From the NCBI GenBank assembly GCA_964428475.1, contig CAYRYO010000044.1:1-13944 (forward strand): a stretch of DNA of 13,944 bases, written 5' to 3'. Made by a program: the position numbers and the translations under genes. Origin of the DNA: JARICQ01 sp964428475 (GTDB lineage: Bacteria; Bacillota; Clostridia; Tissierellales; Tissierellaceae). The notes below the pieces were generated by a model. It worked only from the letters and a program-made list of their open reading frames with translations, ran no database searches and had not been told where the DNA came from. Shown here in pieces: positions 1-7,507 of this stretch; position 1 is the first letter of the stretch, and each line of letters starts with the position of its first letter.

Positions 1-36
1 GTCATGTGGATAATGAACTGTAGCATTTTTATTCAT
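1..36 (-). CDS. N-terminal fragment of an unidentified gene, cut by the window edge
   Basis: An ATG at 36-34 follows an AAAGGG ribosome binding site about 8 bases upstream and opens 12 codons reading MNKNATVHYPHD to the window edge. It lies downstream of the aldehyde oxidoreductase terminator, so it is probably a separate transcription unit on the same strand. Twelve residues are too few to name a product. The start is supported only by the ribosome binding site and the open frame. Confidence 0.45.
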   Translation of the reverse strand, partial: MNKNATVHYPHD

Positions 37-129
37 AATAACATCCCTTTCTTTTCGGTAATTATAAACAATTCAATATTATATAAAACTACTCATATTA
101 ATAGTATATCACGAATAACATTTATAAGA

Positions 130-171
130 AAAGAGCCTACACTAGTATTTAATTACCAATGCAAGCTCTTT
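130..171 (-). terminator. Rho-independent terminator of the aldehyde oxidoreductase gene
   Basis: The arms 130-147 and 154-171 form an 18-bp stem with a 6-base loop. In minus-strand RNA every position pairs, four of them as G-U wobbles; in plus-strand RNA those four would be C-A mismatches. The 3' side of the minus transcript continues GGCTCTTTTCTTAT, a U-rich tail. The hairpin is therefore strand-specific. It sits about 50 bases past the oxidoreductase stop. Confidence 0.75.
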
Positions 172-219
172 ATACTCTTATACAAAATGTCCAATTATAT
201 ACCTTTTATATAATCTCTA

Positions 220-2949
220 TTAAATTTTCAATTCATCTAATCCCTTTTTTACTTTTTCAGGAAGTGCAGGTAATTTAGTTACCCTTACTCCACAAGCATT
301 GTATATAGCGTTTATAATTGATGCATGAGGTGCTGAAAGTGGCATTTCACCTGAACCCGATGCTCCAAATTCTGCTAGTGGTCTCTTGGTTTCTTGATAA
401 ATTAGCTCTATATCATCTGGAATATCCTTGATTTGTGGAATGCCACATCTTGTTAAAGTAGTGTGTTTATCTATGTCTTCAAAGTCCTCGCTAAGTGCAA
501 GACCTATACCCTGTGCAAGTCCTCCGTATATCTGTCCATCTACTACAAGCTTGTTCATTACTGTTCCAACATCTGAAATTATTGTAAACTTCTCAACTAC
601 AGTTTTTCCTGTTTCTAAATCCACTTCTACTTCTGTCATTAAGAATCCATACATATATGCTGCGAATGGGTCTCCTTGACCTGTATCAAAATCACATGCT
701 GTTTGCGGTGCTACCCATTTGCCATCATATCTTAGAGGTAATTTTGTATCTACCATCTCATCATATGTTCTGTAGCTACCATCTTCTTTTTCCATTGCTT
801 TCATAAGATTGCTACAAGCATCAGCTATAGCATTTCCAGTGAGTAGAGTAGAACGACTGCCTCCTGCAGGACCACTATTTGGAGTTAAATTCATATCATT
901 CATAACGAGTTTTATATCTTCTATTTTTATATTTAATGGTCTTAATTTTTCATAAGACTGAGCTAAGGCTCCCATATCTGCACCTTGACCATGATCTTCC
1001 CAAGATGATCCAATGGTAACTCCATCTTTTGTTAATTCTGCCCAAGCTTCAGATGAATCTGCCCCGTCTAAGCCTGAACCATAAAGTAGAAGTGTAAGTC
1101 CTACTCCATATCTCTTATTGTCTTTATTGTCATTCTTAGCCTTTACTCTTTCTTTAGCCTTTTCATAATGAGGTCTCATATTATCAATCATATCAGGAAG
1201 ACATATAACATCAGGTGGGCAACCTGTTGGAGTTGTGCTTCCTTCTCTGTATACATTTTTGTATCTAAGCTCTAGTGGATCCATATTCATTTTTTCTGCA
1301 AGTTCATCAATTAATACTTCTGATGAGAATAGAGACTGCGGAGAACCATATCCTCTAAATGCAGAGCCCCATGCATGGTTTGTAGCTACAGTTCTACCTT
1401 CACCCCTTATATTAGGTATATGATAGCCTGCTCCTATAAATTGAGTACCTCTCATAGTTAACAAATCTCCAAATTCAGAATAAGGTCCGTGATCTATAGT
1501 CCAGTCAGATTTCATTGCTAAAATCTTTCCATCCTTGTCTGCTCCCATTTTAAGGTTTATAAAGAAAGGAGATCTTTTCCCAGTATAAGTTATCTGCTGA
1601 TACATATCGTATTCAAGATATACTGGTTTATCTGTTGCCATTGCAGCAACTCCAAGAAGTCCTTCCATAGTTGGACTAAATTTATATCCAAAAGTTGAAC
1701 CAGCATTATTTTGAATCAATGCTATCTTTTCTAATGGAAGTCCTATACCATCCGCTATCATAGCAGCGTGGAAATGAAGTGCTATACTCTTACCATGAAT
1801 ATTTAATTTTCCATCCTCACCAAAGTATGCAAAACCTACATCTGGTTCTATAACTAAATGAGGTTGTCTTCCTATATAAAAATCATCTTCAACTACATAT
1901 TCACATTTTTTAAATACATCTTCTACTTCTTCTCCCTTTACAATATTTGTAGTAAAGTATACATTGGGTGTTCCTGGGTGAATTTCCATAGCATCTTCTT
2001 TCATTGCCTCAGGAGCACTCATATATGCAGGAAGCTCTTCAAGTTCAACCTTTACCTTTGCACACGCTTCTTCTGCACGACCTGGAGTATCTGCAAGTAC
2101 CATTGCTATTGCATCTCCAAACTGAAATACCTTTTTATCTACAAGTATTGGCCTATCTAGACCATCACCCTTATTTGTTTCAAATACCAATCCATTTATT
2201 GCATTATTTCCCTTTACATCTTTATATGTTAGTACCTTGAATACTCCTGGCATCTTTTCTGCTTCACTCGTATCAATAGATATGACATTTGCATGAGAAA
2301 CCTTGGCTTGAACTAATTTAATATGAAGGGTGTCATCTGGAAGCTTAAGTCCTAAATCTGCTCCAAAATCCCATGTTCCAGTAACCTTTTCACAAGCTGA
2401 AGGCCTTATATAATTTGTACCTATAATACTAGCACCTTCTGGCAGTTTAAACCATATATCCTCTTTTGTAATTTCCCCGCGAATAAGTTTTGCTGCAGTC
2501 ATTACAGAATCCACTAGTGGCACATATCCTGTACATCTACAGACATTTCTAGTCTTTTGAAACCAATCTCTTACTTCTTCTCTGGTTGGATCTGGATTCT
2601 CATCTAATAGTACCTTTGCAGAAACTATAAATCCTGGTGTACAGAATCCACATTGAGCACCCCCATGAACCATCCATGCCAATTGAAGTGGATGAAGGTT
2701 TTCATGATTACCAATCCCTTCAATTGTAACTATTTCTGCTTCATCTGGAACCCTCTTCATTCTTGTAATACAGGATCTTGTAACTTTCCCATTCATTATA
2801 ACGTTACAAGCACCACATTCACCAATACCACAACCTACTTTTGTACCAGTAAGCAGCAATTGTTTTCTAAGTACATCTGATAAAGACGTTTCTGGGTCAG
2901 TAATGATAGTTTTTAAAACTCCATTGATTTTTAAAACTTTTTTAAACAT
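220..2949 (-). CDS. mop: Molybdenum-dependent aldehyde oxidoreductase, single-chain Mop type (xanthine oxidase family)
   Basis: A cytoplasmic enzyme that oxidises aldehydes to carboxylic acids at a molybdopterin cofactor and passes electrons through two [2Fe-2S] clusters. It is 909 residues from the chosen start. The plant-ferredoxin-like domain carries C40, C45, C48 and C60; the helical second cluster domain carries C100, C103, C137 and C139. These are the positions recalled for Desulfovibrio gigas Mop (about 907 residues), which supports the start at 2949 over the open frame to 2979; GAAGGGA lies 7 bases upstream. The molybdenum domains follow, with FGYKFSPT, TGKRSPF, WGSAFRGYG, DHGQGAD and GPAGGSR blocks. 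The likely catalytic glutamate is E868 in FGASGSGEMPLS. There is no FAD domain or FAD-subunit gene nearby, as expected for Mop. It appears monocistronic and intact. The physiological aldehyde and electron acceptor cannot be told. Confidence 0.95.
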   Translation of the reverse strand: MFKKVLKINGVLKTIITDPETSLSDVLRKQLLLTGTKVGCGIGECGACNVIMNGKVTRSCITRMKRVPDEAEIVTIEGIGNHENLHPLQLAWMVHGGAQCGFCTPGFIVSAKVLLDENPDPTREEVRDWFQKTRNVCRCTGYVPLVDSVMTAAKLIRGEITKEDIWFKLPEGASIIGTNYIRPSACEKVTGTWDFGADLGLKLPDDTLHIKLVQAKVSHANVISIDTSEAEKMPGVFKVLTYKDVKGNNAINGLVFETNKGDGLDRPILVDKKVFQFGDAIAMVLADTPGRAEEACAKVKVELEELPAYMSAPEAMKEDAMEIHPGTPNVYFTTNIVKGEEVEDVFKKCEYVVEDDFYIGRQPHLVIEPDVGFAYFGEDGKLNIHGKSIALHFHAAMIADGIGLPLEKIALIQNNAGSTFGYKFSPTMEGLLGVAAMATDKPVYLEYDMYQQITYTGKRSPFFINLKMGADKDGKILAMKSDWTIDHGPYSEFGDLLTMRGTQFIGAGYHIPNIRGEGRTVATNHAWGSAFRGYGSPQSLFSSEVLIDELAEKMNMDPLELRYKNVYREGSTTPTGCPPDVICLPDMIDNMRPHYEKAKERVKAKNDNKDNKRYGVGLTLLLYGSGLDGADSSEAWAELTKDGVTIGSSWEDHGQGADMGALAQSYEKLRPLNIKIEDIKLVMNDMNLTPNSGPAGGSRSTLLTGNAIADACSNLMKAMEKEDGSYRTYDEMVDTKLPLRYDGKWVAPQTACDFDTGQGDPFAAYMYGFLMTEVEVDLETGKTVVEKFTIISDVGTVMNKLVVDGQIYGGLAQGIGLALSEDFEDIDKHTTLTRCGIPQIKDIPDDIELIYQETKRPLAEFGASGSGEMPLSAPHASIINAIYNACGVRVTKLPALPEKVKKGLDELKI

Positions 2950-3074
2950 ACTTTTCCCTTCTTTCATTTTTATATACATATGTTCCTAATATAATATATC
3001 ACACATATATAACATATACCCATTCAAAAGCAGAATACTCAGATAATTATTTAGATATTCTCCTTTATAAGAAT

Positions 3075-3137
3075 GGCCTGCCCCGTCTATCTGCTTAATC
3101 TTGATAAAGCGGGCTGGGATGAAACCCAGCCCCTACA
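3075..3137. repeat. Palindromic dispersed repeat (REP/MITE-like), probably partial
   Basis: GGGCTGGG at 3111-3118 pairs perfectly with CCCAGCCC at 3125-3132 across a 6-base loop, followed by CTACA. GGCCTGCCCCG at 3075-3085 looks like the start of a second GC-rich arm whose partner is missing. The GC-rich block stands out from AT-rich surroundings. Elements reading TGTAGGGGC-hairpin-GCCCG are, from memory, common dispersed repeats in clostridia and other bacteria. Neither strand has a proper T-tract after the hairpin, so a terminator is less likely. Confidence 0.5.
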
Positions 3138-3170
3138 TTAATTTATACTTTAGCCTTACATTAATTTATA
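3134..3170. repeat. 14-bp direct repeat, TACATTAATTTATA x2
   Basis: TACATTAATTTATA occurs at 3134-3147 and again at 3157-3170, nine bases apart. The first copy overlaps the end of the GC-rich palindromic repeat and the second abuts the anti-sigma pseudogene stop. It may be a slippage duplication or a footprint of the repeat's insertion. Confidence 0.55.
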
Positions 3171-3172
3171 TC

Positions 3173-3519
3173 TTATTTGTCTTTTGTATCTATGCTTTTT
3201 ATCATATCTAATACTTTACCAAACTCTAGTGTTGTAACAATATTATCGTAGTTAAATTGGCCATCTAAAATTAATTGCATGCATAAAAAGTCTCCAGGTA
3301 TACCCTTGTCAGCAATTACTACAGTAAATTCTCTGTCCTCTACTCTAATTGAGATATCAAAGTATTGATCTTTATTCTAATTTAATCCATATCTTATTAC
3401 ATTAGCCATAGCTTCTTCCACAGATAAATTAATCCTAGAAATTTCCTTAGCCGGCATACTGTATTTCTTTGCTATAATTGAACGGCTTCAATCATCTCAT
3501 AATTATTTAATACAGTCAT
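3173..3519 (-). pseudogene. Decayed RsbW/SpoIIAB-like anti-sigma ATPase (HATPase_c_2 type)
   Basis: From ATG at 3519 the frame reads MTVLNNYEMIEAVQL then a stop. The next frame continues with KKYSMPAKEISRINLSVEEA and MANVIRYGLN, the N-box region of GHKL-type ATP-binding proteins related to RsbW and SpoIIAB. An in-frame TAG follows that Asn, then NKDQYFDISIRVEDREFTVV and IADKGIP, resembling the D-x-G-x-P part of the ATP lid. The last frame ends at TAA 3173-3175. One frameshift and one nonsense codon in about 115 codons make it non-functional. In intact relatives such proteins are serine kinases or anti-sigma switches. It follows the MATE remnant, and both may be debris of one former gene pair. 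Confidence 0.6.
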
Positions 3520-3542
3520 TTTTATAAGTTCCGAATCATATC

Positions 3543-3565
3543 CCTCCTAATATTATGTAATTATA
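3543..3565 (-). promoter_or_regulatory. Possible extended -10 promoter and ribosome binding site of the anti-sigma remnant
   Basis: Minus-strand TGCTATAAT (extended -10; TATAAT at 3560-3565) lies upstream of AGGAGGG near 3543-3549. No good -35 sits at 17 bases. If used, it would have given the anti-sigma gene its own promoter. Evidence is motif match only. Confidence 0.3.
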
Positions 3566-3647
3566 GCATAAAATTATATCTTCAACTAAAATATTCAACA
3601 TACTTAAAATTACTCAATTTACATTGAAATCTATTAAATAAAAATTT

Positions 3648-3675
3648 TCACACTGGCGTTAAAATCCTAGTGTGA
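3648..3675. repeat. Dispersed 28-bp repeat, copy A (imperfect inverted repeat)
   Basis: TCACACT at 3648-3654 is complementary to AGTGTGA at 3669-3675, around a core containing TTAAAATCCTAG. The core and flanks recur at 11838-11865 in the same orientation, with six differences over 28 bases, all but the last transitions. This copy lies exactly where MATE homology stops, which suggests a mobile-element end or recombination scar. Its identity is not known. Confidence 0.5.
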
Positions 3676-3963
3676 CAAGCTTTTGATAGCTTTTCTAATT
3701 TTTTGCACCAAAATATTGTGATATAATAATCGTCGCCCTGTTGAGAGCCCAACAAAGAAATTCACAGGTAACTTTGTAAGGGTATACACTGACTCTATTG
3801 CTGCAAGGGCTTATTTTCCTACAAAACGACCAATAATAATGGCATCCACAGTTGTATATAAGGATTGTAATAATATACCAAAAAGAATAGGCATTGCAAA
3901 TAGCACTACTTTTTGCCATACAATACCATCTGTTAAATCATATTTCTTTTCATTTACTTCCAA
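3648..3963 (-). pseudogene. Truncated, frameshifted MATE-family efflux transporter
   Basis: A TTG at 3963, 6 bases after AGGTGA, opens a frame with the first MATE helix: VLFAMPILFGILLQSLYTTV followed by DAIIIGRFVGK. A TAA at 3811-3813 then replaces the usual glutamate codon before ALAAIESVYTLTKLPVNFF and VGLSTG. At STG the frame shifts, most simply by loss of one G from GGGG, and goes on as ATIIISQYFGAKN. A further shift at an A-run restores KLEKLSKACHT. Homology stops near 3677, so only about the first 100 of some 450 residues remain. The product would have been a Na+- or H+-driven multidrug exporter. A 74-codon open frame at 3695-3919 is an out-of-frame shadow except for its last 15 or so residues. 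Confidence 0.8.
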
Positions 3964-3996
3964 GTTATCACCTATCCTTTTTATCCTAATAGCTTA

Positions 3997-5700
3997 TTAA
4001 AAATTTGCACTTTTAACTAGTTCTTTAGTGTAATTTTCTTTTGGTGTATTTAGTATCTCACTAGCTGCTCCACTTTCTATTATTTTGCCATTATACATTA
4101 CATAAGCTCTATCTGCTATTTTTCTTGCTAAAGCTAAATCATGGGTTACGTAAAGAAGAGCAAACCCCTTTTCATTTTGTAAACCTTTTAATAACCTTAG
4201 AATATTTGCCTGAGTAGAAGGATCTAACATTGAGCTTATTTCATCTGCTATGAGTAATTTAGGTTCCAATATCAAACTTCTTGCTATTGCAATTCTTTGT
4301 CTTTGTCCACCACTTAGCATATATACTTTTCTAGCCAAAAAATCATCACTAGAAGGTAATTGAACATCCCTCAAAACCTTCCTTACCATTTCCCGCCTTT
4401 GGTCTTTGCTTTCTATCTTTAAAATATCTAATGGTTCTCTTATAACCTGTTCTATATTAAATAATTCATTTGTAGATGATAGAGGATCCTGAAAAACTAT
4501 TTGTATTCCATTCTTTTTTGCTGTTTCTGTATTTAATTCAATCAATCTTTCTTCAAATTCAACACTTCCTGAATCAGGCCTAATAATTCCTGCTAAAGTT
4601 TGGGCTAAAGTAGTTTTCCCAGAACCAGATTGTCCAATCAAGACTACCGTTTCTCCAGATCTTACAAATAAATCACAAGCACTACAAGCATTTACTGTGA
4701 TTTTTTTACCCATATATGTTTTGCATATATTTTTAGCTTTTAAAAGAGTTACAATTCCACCTCTTAGACATGCTACCTTTCTACCCAAAGAAACATTTTT
4801 AAGTTTCGGGCATTCTTTGCTGCATTGTTCTGTCCTTTGATTGCATCTTTTATAAAAAGGGCATTGACAAGCAGTGCACTCTGATATTTCTCCTGGAATT
4901 CCCCATAAATCCCTAAAAGGATTTACTGTGGGAGAAGCTTCAACAAGTCCTCTTGTATATGAATGCATAGGTGATTTTATAATTTCTACTGTGCTTCCTT
5001 CTTCAACTACCCCACCCGAATACATTACCATTAATTTAGATGATAAACTCATAATAACAGGAAGCTCGTGAGAAATAACTATCATAGAAAAGCTTTTGCA
5101 TTTATGAAGCCCTTTTAAAAGTTCTATGATTTCTTTTTTAGAAATAGCATCTAAGGCAGTTGTAGGTTCATCTACAATTAAGATCTCTGGTTCACAAGAA
5201 AGCGCCATAGCAATAAGAACTTTTTGCCTCATTCCACCTGAAAGTTCATGAGAATAACTATATATATTCTCCTTAGATAAGCCTACCATTTCCATAAGAT
5301 TTTCAGCTTTCTTCCTGCGTTCTTTTCTATCTAAAGATGTATGGTGTTTTAATGCCTCTTCTATCTGTTCACCTACAGTAAGTACTGGATTTAAAATTTC
5401 TTCACTGTTTTGAAATACCATAGCTATATCCTTCCATCTATAGCTTTTTATTCTTTCCTCTTTCATTCCATTAAAATCTATACCTTTATATAAAACTTGT
5501 CCATCAACTTTTGCACTTCCTTTTAAAAGACCCATAATAGACATAGCTAGAGAACTCTTTCCACTTCCAGATTCTCCAATTATTCCCATACGCTCCCCTT
5601 TGCAAAGAGTAAACTCAACATTTCTAACTGCCTTCATTTCTTGAGACATATTTAAATATTCAACATTTATATCTTTAACTTGTAAAATCGGCTTTCCCAC
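3997..5700 (-). CDS. Fused oligopeptide/nickel-type ABC transporter ATPase (OppD-OppF fusion)
   Basis: This 567-residue cytoplasmic protein supplies both ATPase halves of the importer. First domain: Walker A GESGSGKSS 42-50, Q-loop Q97, signature LSGGM 153-157, Walker B ILIVDEP 173-179, H-loop H211. Then comes the OppD-type C-terminal extension with the cysteine cluster C275, C278, C280, C286, C293 and C297. Second domain: Walker A GQSGSGKTT 356-364, Q404, LSGGQ 462-466, Walker B LLIADE 482-487, H520. Both sites look complete. Opp, Dpp and Nik systems usually use two separate genes; the fusion fixes a heteromeric pair in one chain. The start is GTG, with GGGGTGA upstream, 11 bases after the OppC stop, so it is the last gene of the Fur-controlled operon. 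The substrate is not determined by this subunit. Confidence 0.92.
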   Translation of the reverse strand: MGKPILQVKDINVEYLNMSQEMKAVRNVEFTLCKGERMGIIGESGSGKSSLAMSIMGLLKGSAKVDGQVLYKGIDFNGMKEERIKSYRWKDIAMVFQNSEEILNPVLTVGEQIEEALKHHTSLDRKERRKKAENLMEMVGLSKENIYSYSHELSGGMRQKVLIAMALSCEPEILIVDEPTTALDAISKKEIIELLKGLHKCKSFSMIVISHELPVIMSLSSKLMVMYSGGVVEEGSTVEIIKSPMHSYTRGLVEASPTVNPFRDLWGIPGEISECTACQCPFYKRCNQRTEQCSKECPKLKNVSLGRKVACLRGGIVTLLKAKNICKTYMGKKITVNACSACDLFVRSGETVVLIGQSGSGKTTLAQTLAGIIRPDSGSVEFEERLIELNTETAKKNGIQIVFQDPLSSTNELFNIEQVIREPLDILKIESKDQRREMVRKVLRDVQLPSSDDFLARKVYMLSGGQRQRIAIARSLILEPKLLIADEISSMLDPSTQANILRLLKGLQNEKGFALLYVTHDLALARKIADRAYVMYNGKIIESGAASEILNTPKENYTKELVKSANF

Positions 5701-5711
5701 AAGCTCACCCC

Positions 5712-6551
5712 TTATAACTTTGTATTTATAATTTTTTCTAAGTCTCTGCTAATAAATGCTATTGATATAGTAAATAATGTCAATAATAACAAGGGAGACA
5801 CCACCCACCATTTCCAATATTCAGTAAAGTATATACCTGGAAAATTTATGGACCGTTTTAAAATCATACCCCAACTTTTAGATATAGGATCTCCTAAACC
5901 TAAAAATGCTAAACTAGCTTCGGATATAACCGCTCTGCTTGTAATTTTAACAAAACTAACCATGATAATTGGAAATATACTCGGAATAAAATGCTTGAAA
6001 ACAAGGTGAAAAAATCCTGCTCTATAGCTCTTTGCAATTACTATGTATTTTTCCTCTTTCATAGATAATATCTTTGACCTTACAATCTTTGCAGGAACCA
6101 CCCAGGAAAAAAGCGATATTACAATAACTATATTACTAAGTTTTGGCTCGAATAATGTTCCAAGAACTATCAGCATAGGCAACTGAGGAATAGCCATCAT
6201 AAGATCAGACAAGCCCGTTATCATCTTATCTATTGTTTTACCATAGTATCCTGCCATCATTCCCAGCAGGCTACCTCCAAAGGATGCTATAAAAGCAGTG
6301 CTTAAACCAATAGTTACACTTATCCTCGCCCCAACACAAATCTGTGCCCAAATATCTATGCCTAAATCATCGGTTCCTAAAAAGTGTATAGTGCTAGGCT
6401 TTTCTAAAGAGTTTCCTGATGGAATATTATGAGGATATATCTTTATAATATTTGATAATAAGGCTATTAGTATTACTAAAATTATTATTATTATTCCTAA
6501 CTTTCCACTTATGCTCATTAGTTTTAGTTTTTTAAAAAGTTTTTTCTTCAT
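5712..6551 (-). CDS. ABC transporter permease, OppC/DppC/NikC type
   Basis: A 279-residue inner-membrane subunit of the importer. It has an N-terminal helix at about 17-37, the family motif LGTDDLGIDI at 58-67, the cytoplasmic coupling (EAA-like) loop AKSYRAG at 173-179, and SEASLAFLGLG at 210-220. Several further hydrophobic segments end at about residue 268. Length fits the family (about 270-300). Its ATG directly follows the TAA of the OppB-type gene, indicating translational coupling. It should form a heterodimer with the OppB-type subunit and bind the fused ATPase. No damage was seen. Confidence 0.93.
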   Translation of the reverse strand: MKKKLFKKLKLMSISGKLGIIIIILVILIALLSNIIKIYPHNIPSGNSLEKPSTIHFLGTDDLGIDIWAQICVGARISVTIGLSTAFIASFGGSLLGMMAGYYGKTIDKMITGLSDLMMAIPQLPMLIVLGTLFEPKLSNIVIVISLFSWVVPAKIVRSKILSMKEEKYIVIAKSYRAGFFHLVFKHFIPSIFPIIMVSFVKITSRAVISEASLAFLGLGDPISKSWGMILKRSINFPGIYFTEYWKWWVVSPLLLLTLFTISIAFISRDLEKIINTKL

Positions 6552-7507
6552 TTAATTCACCCTTGGATCTATTCTTTTATTTATAATATCTGCAAGCCGA
6601 TTCATACTAAGAACTAATACTGTAATAACAATAAAAATACCTTGTAACAAGACATAATCTCTAACAGAAATAGCTTCTCCCATCATTTTCCCGATTCCTG
6701 GATAATTAAAAACATTTTCCACCAAAACGGCTCCTCCTAATATACTTCCAAGGCTCATACAAATCCTTGTCACTATTGGTATAATTGAATTTTTAAGTGC
6801 ATGTCTGAAAATTATTATACTCTTTTTAAGTCCTTTTGCTTTTGCTGTCTTCATATAATCTTTAGATAATACTGTAATCATACTATTTCTAGACAGCATA
6901 TAAAACTCTCCAATTCTCGCTAGAGATAAGGTTATAACTGGAAGTATTGCATGCTTTAAGATATCATATATGTATTCAAACGTAGTATCAAATTCAACAA
7001 ATGCACTCACCCCTCCTGCCATTGGAATCCATTTAAACCTAGTTTCAAGTGTAAATAAAAAGAATATGCCTACTAAAAATGATGGAACTTGTGAAAATAC
7101 AATCATTACACTATAGCAGATTTTATCTAAATAACTATTTCTGCACCAAGCAGATAGACTTCCTAAAAATACTCCCAATATCACACTTATAATCAAAGAA
7201 ACTATAACTATAAGTAATGTCCATAATATACGATCAGCTATTATACTAACCACAGGCCGGTTGTAATATATACTGTATCCTAAATTTCCTTTTAAAAGAT
7301 TCAAAATATAATCCTTATACTGTACTATCAAAGCCTTATCCAATCCGTAATATTCTTTATATTGTTCCACTTGCTCATCAGTAAATCTTACACTTGTATC
7401 CCATCTTCTACTGATAGATATAAAAAGGGGCCCCCAGGCATAAACCTGGGGAGAAAAAAGTTAATTGTTATAATAATTAAAAACATAAACAAATAGTGCT
7501 TTTTCAT
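6552..7507 (-). pseudogene. ABC transporter permease, OppB/DppB type, interrupted by a single-base frameshift
   Basis: The ATG at 7507 overlaps the upstream TGA (ATGA) and opens 39 codons containing the first helix and the family motif FFLPRFMPGGPFLYLSVEDG, then stops at 7388-7390. The next frame continues with VRFTDEQVEQYKEYYGLDKA and the rest of the permease, including the coupling loop AKAKGLKKS, to TAA at 6552. Adding one G to the GGG at 7400-7402 joins the parts as SVEDGDTSVRFTDEQ. That gives 957 bases and 318 residues, normal for the family. The open stretch 6552-7370 from a GTG would make a 272-residue protein lacking the first helix. Either the gene is a recent pseudogene or the assembly lost a base; neighbouring genes are intact, which makes an error plausible. 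Confidence 0.85.
7432..7451 (-). terminator. Terminator-like hairpin inside the 5' end of the OppB-type gene
   Basis: On the minus strand CCCCAGG pairs perfectly with CCTGGGG across a 6-base loop, and GCCCCTTTTTATAT follows. The hairpin spans the codons of the conserved PRFMPGG motif, so it could be coincidence of coding constraint. It could also lower readthrough from the binding-protein genes into the permease genes, a usual stoichiometry control in ABC operons. Confidence 0.35.

Noticed and set aside
4..213. 69-codon open frame on the plus strand
   Set aside because: It runs antisense through the terminator hairpin and the start of the partial gene at 36, has no ribosome binding site, and its protein composition is that of random AT-rich DNA.
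2950..2979. Upstream ATG for the aldehyde oxidoreductase
   Set aside because: The start at 2949 has the better ribosome binding site and places all eight cluster cysteines at the numbering recalled for D. gigas Mop.
2950..3060. Promoter of the aldehyde oxidoreductase
   Set aside because: Several TATA-like strings occur in this very AT-rich leader, but none has a matching -35 at 16-18 bases, and no sigma-54 -24/-12 pair is seen.
3695..3919. 74-residue minus-strand protein
   Set aside because: Only the last residues, ATIIISQYFGAKN, are in the real MATE frame; the rest is out of frame with the gene remnant.
7388..7440. Programmed -1 ribosomal frameshifting in the OppB-type gene
   Set aside because: No X-XXY-YYZ slippery heptamer in the right frame; the hairpin lies upstream, not downstream, of the break. 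A lost G is simpler.
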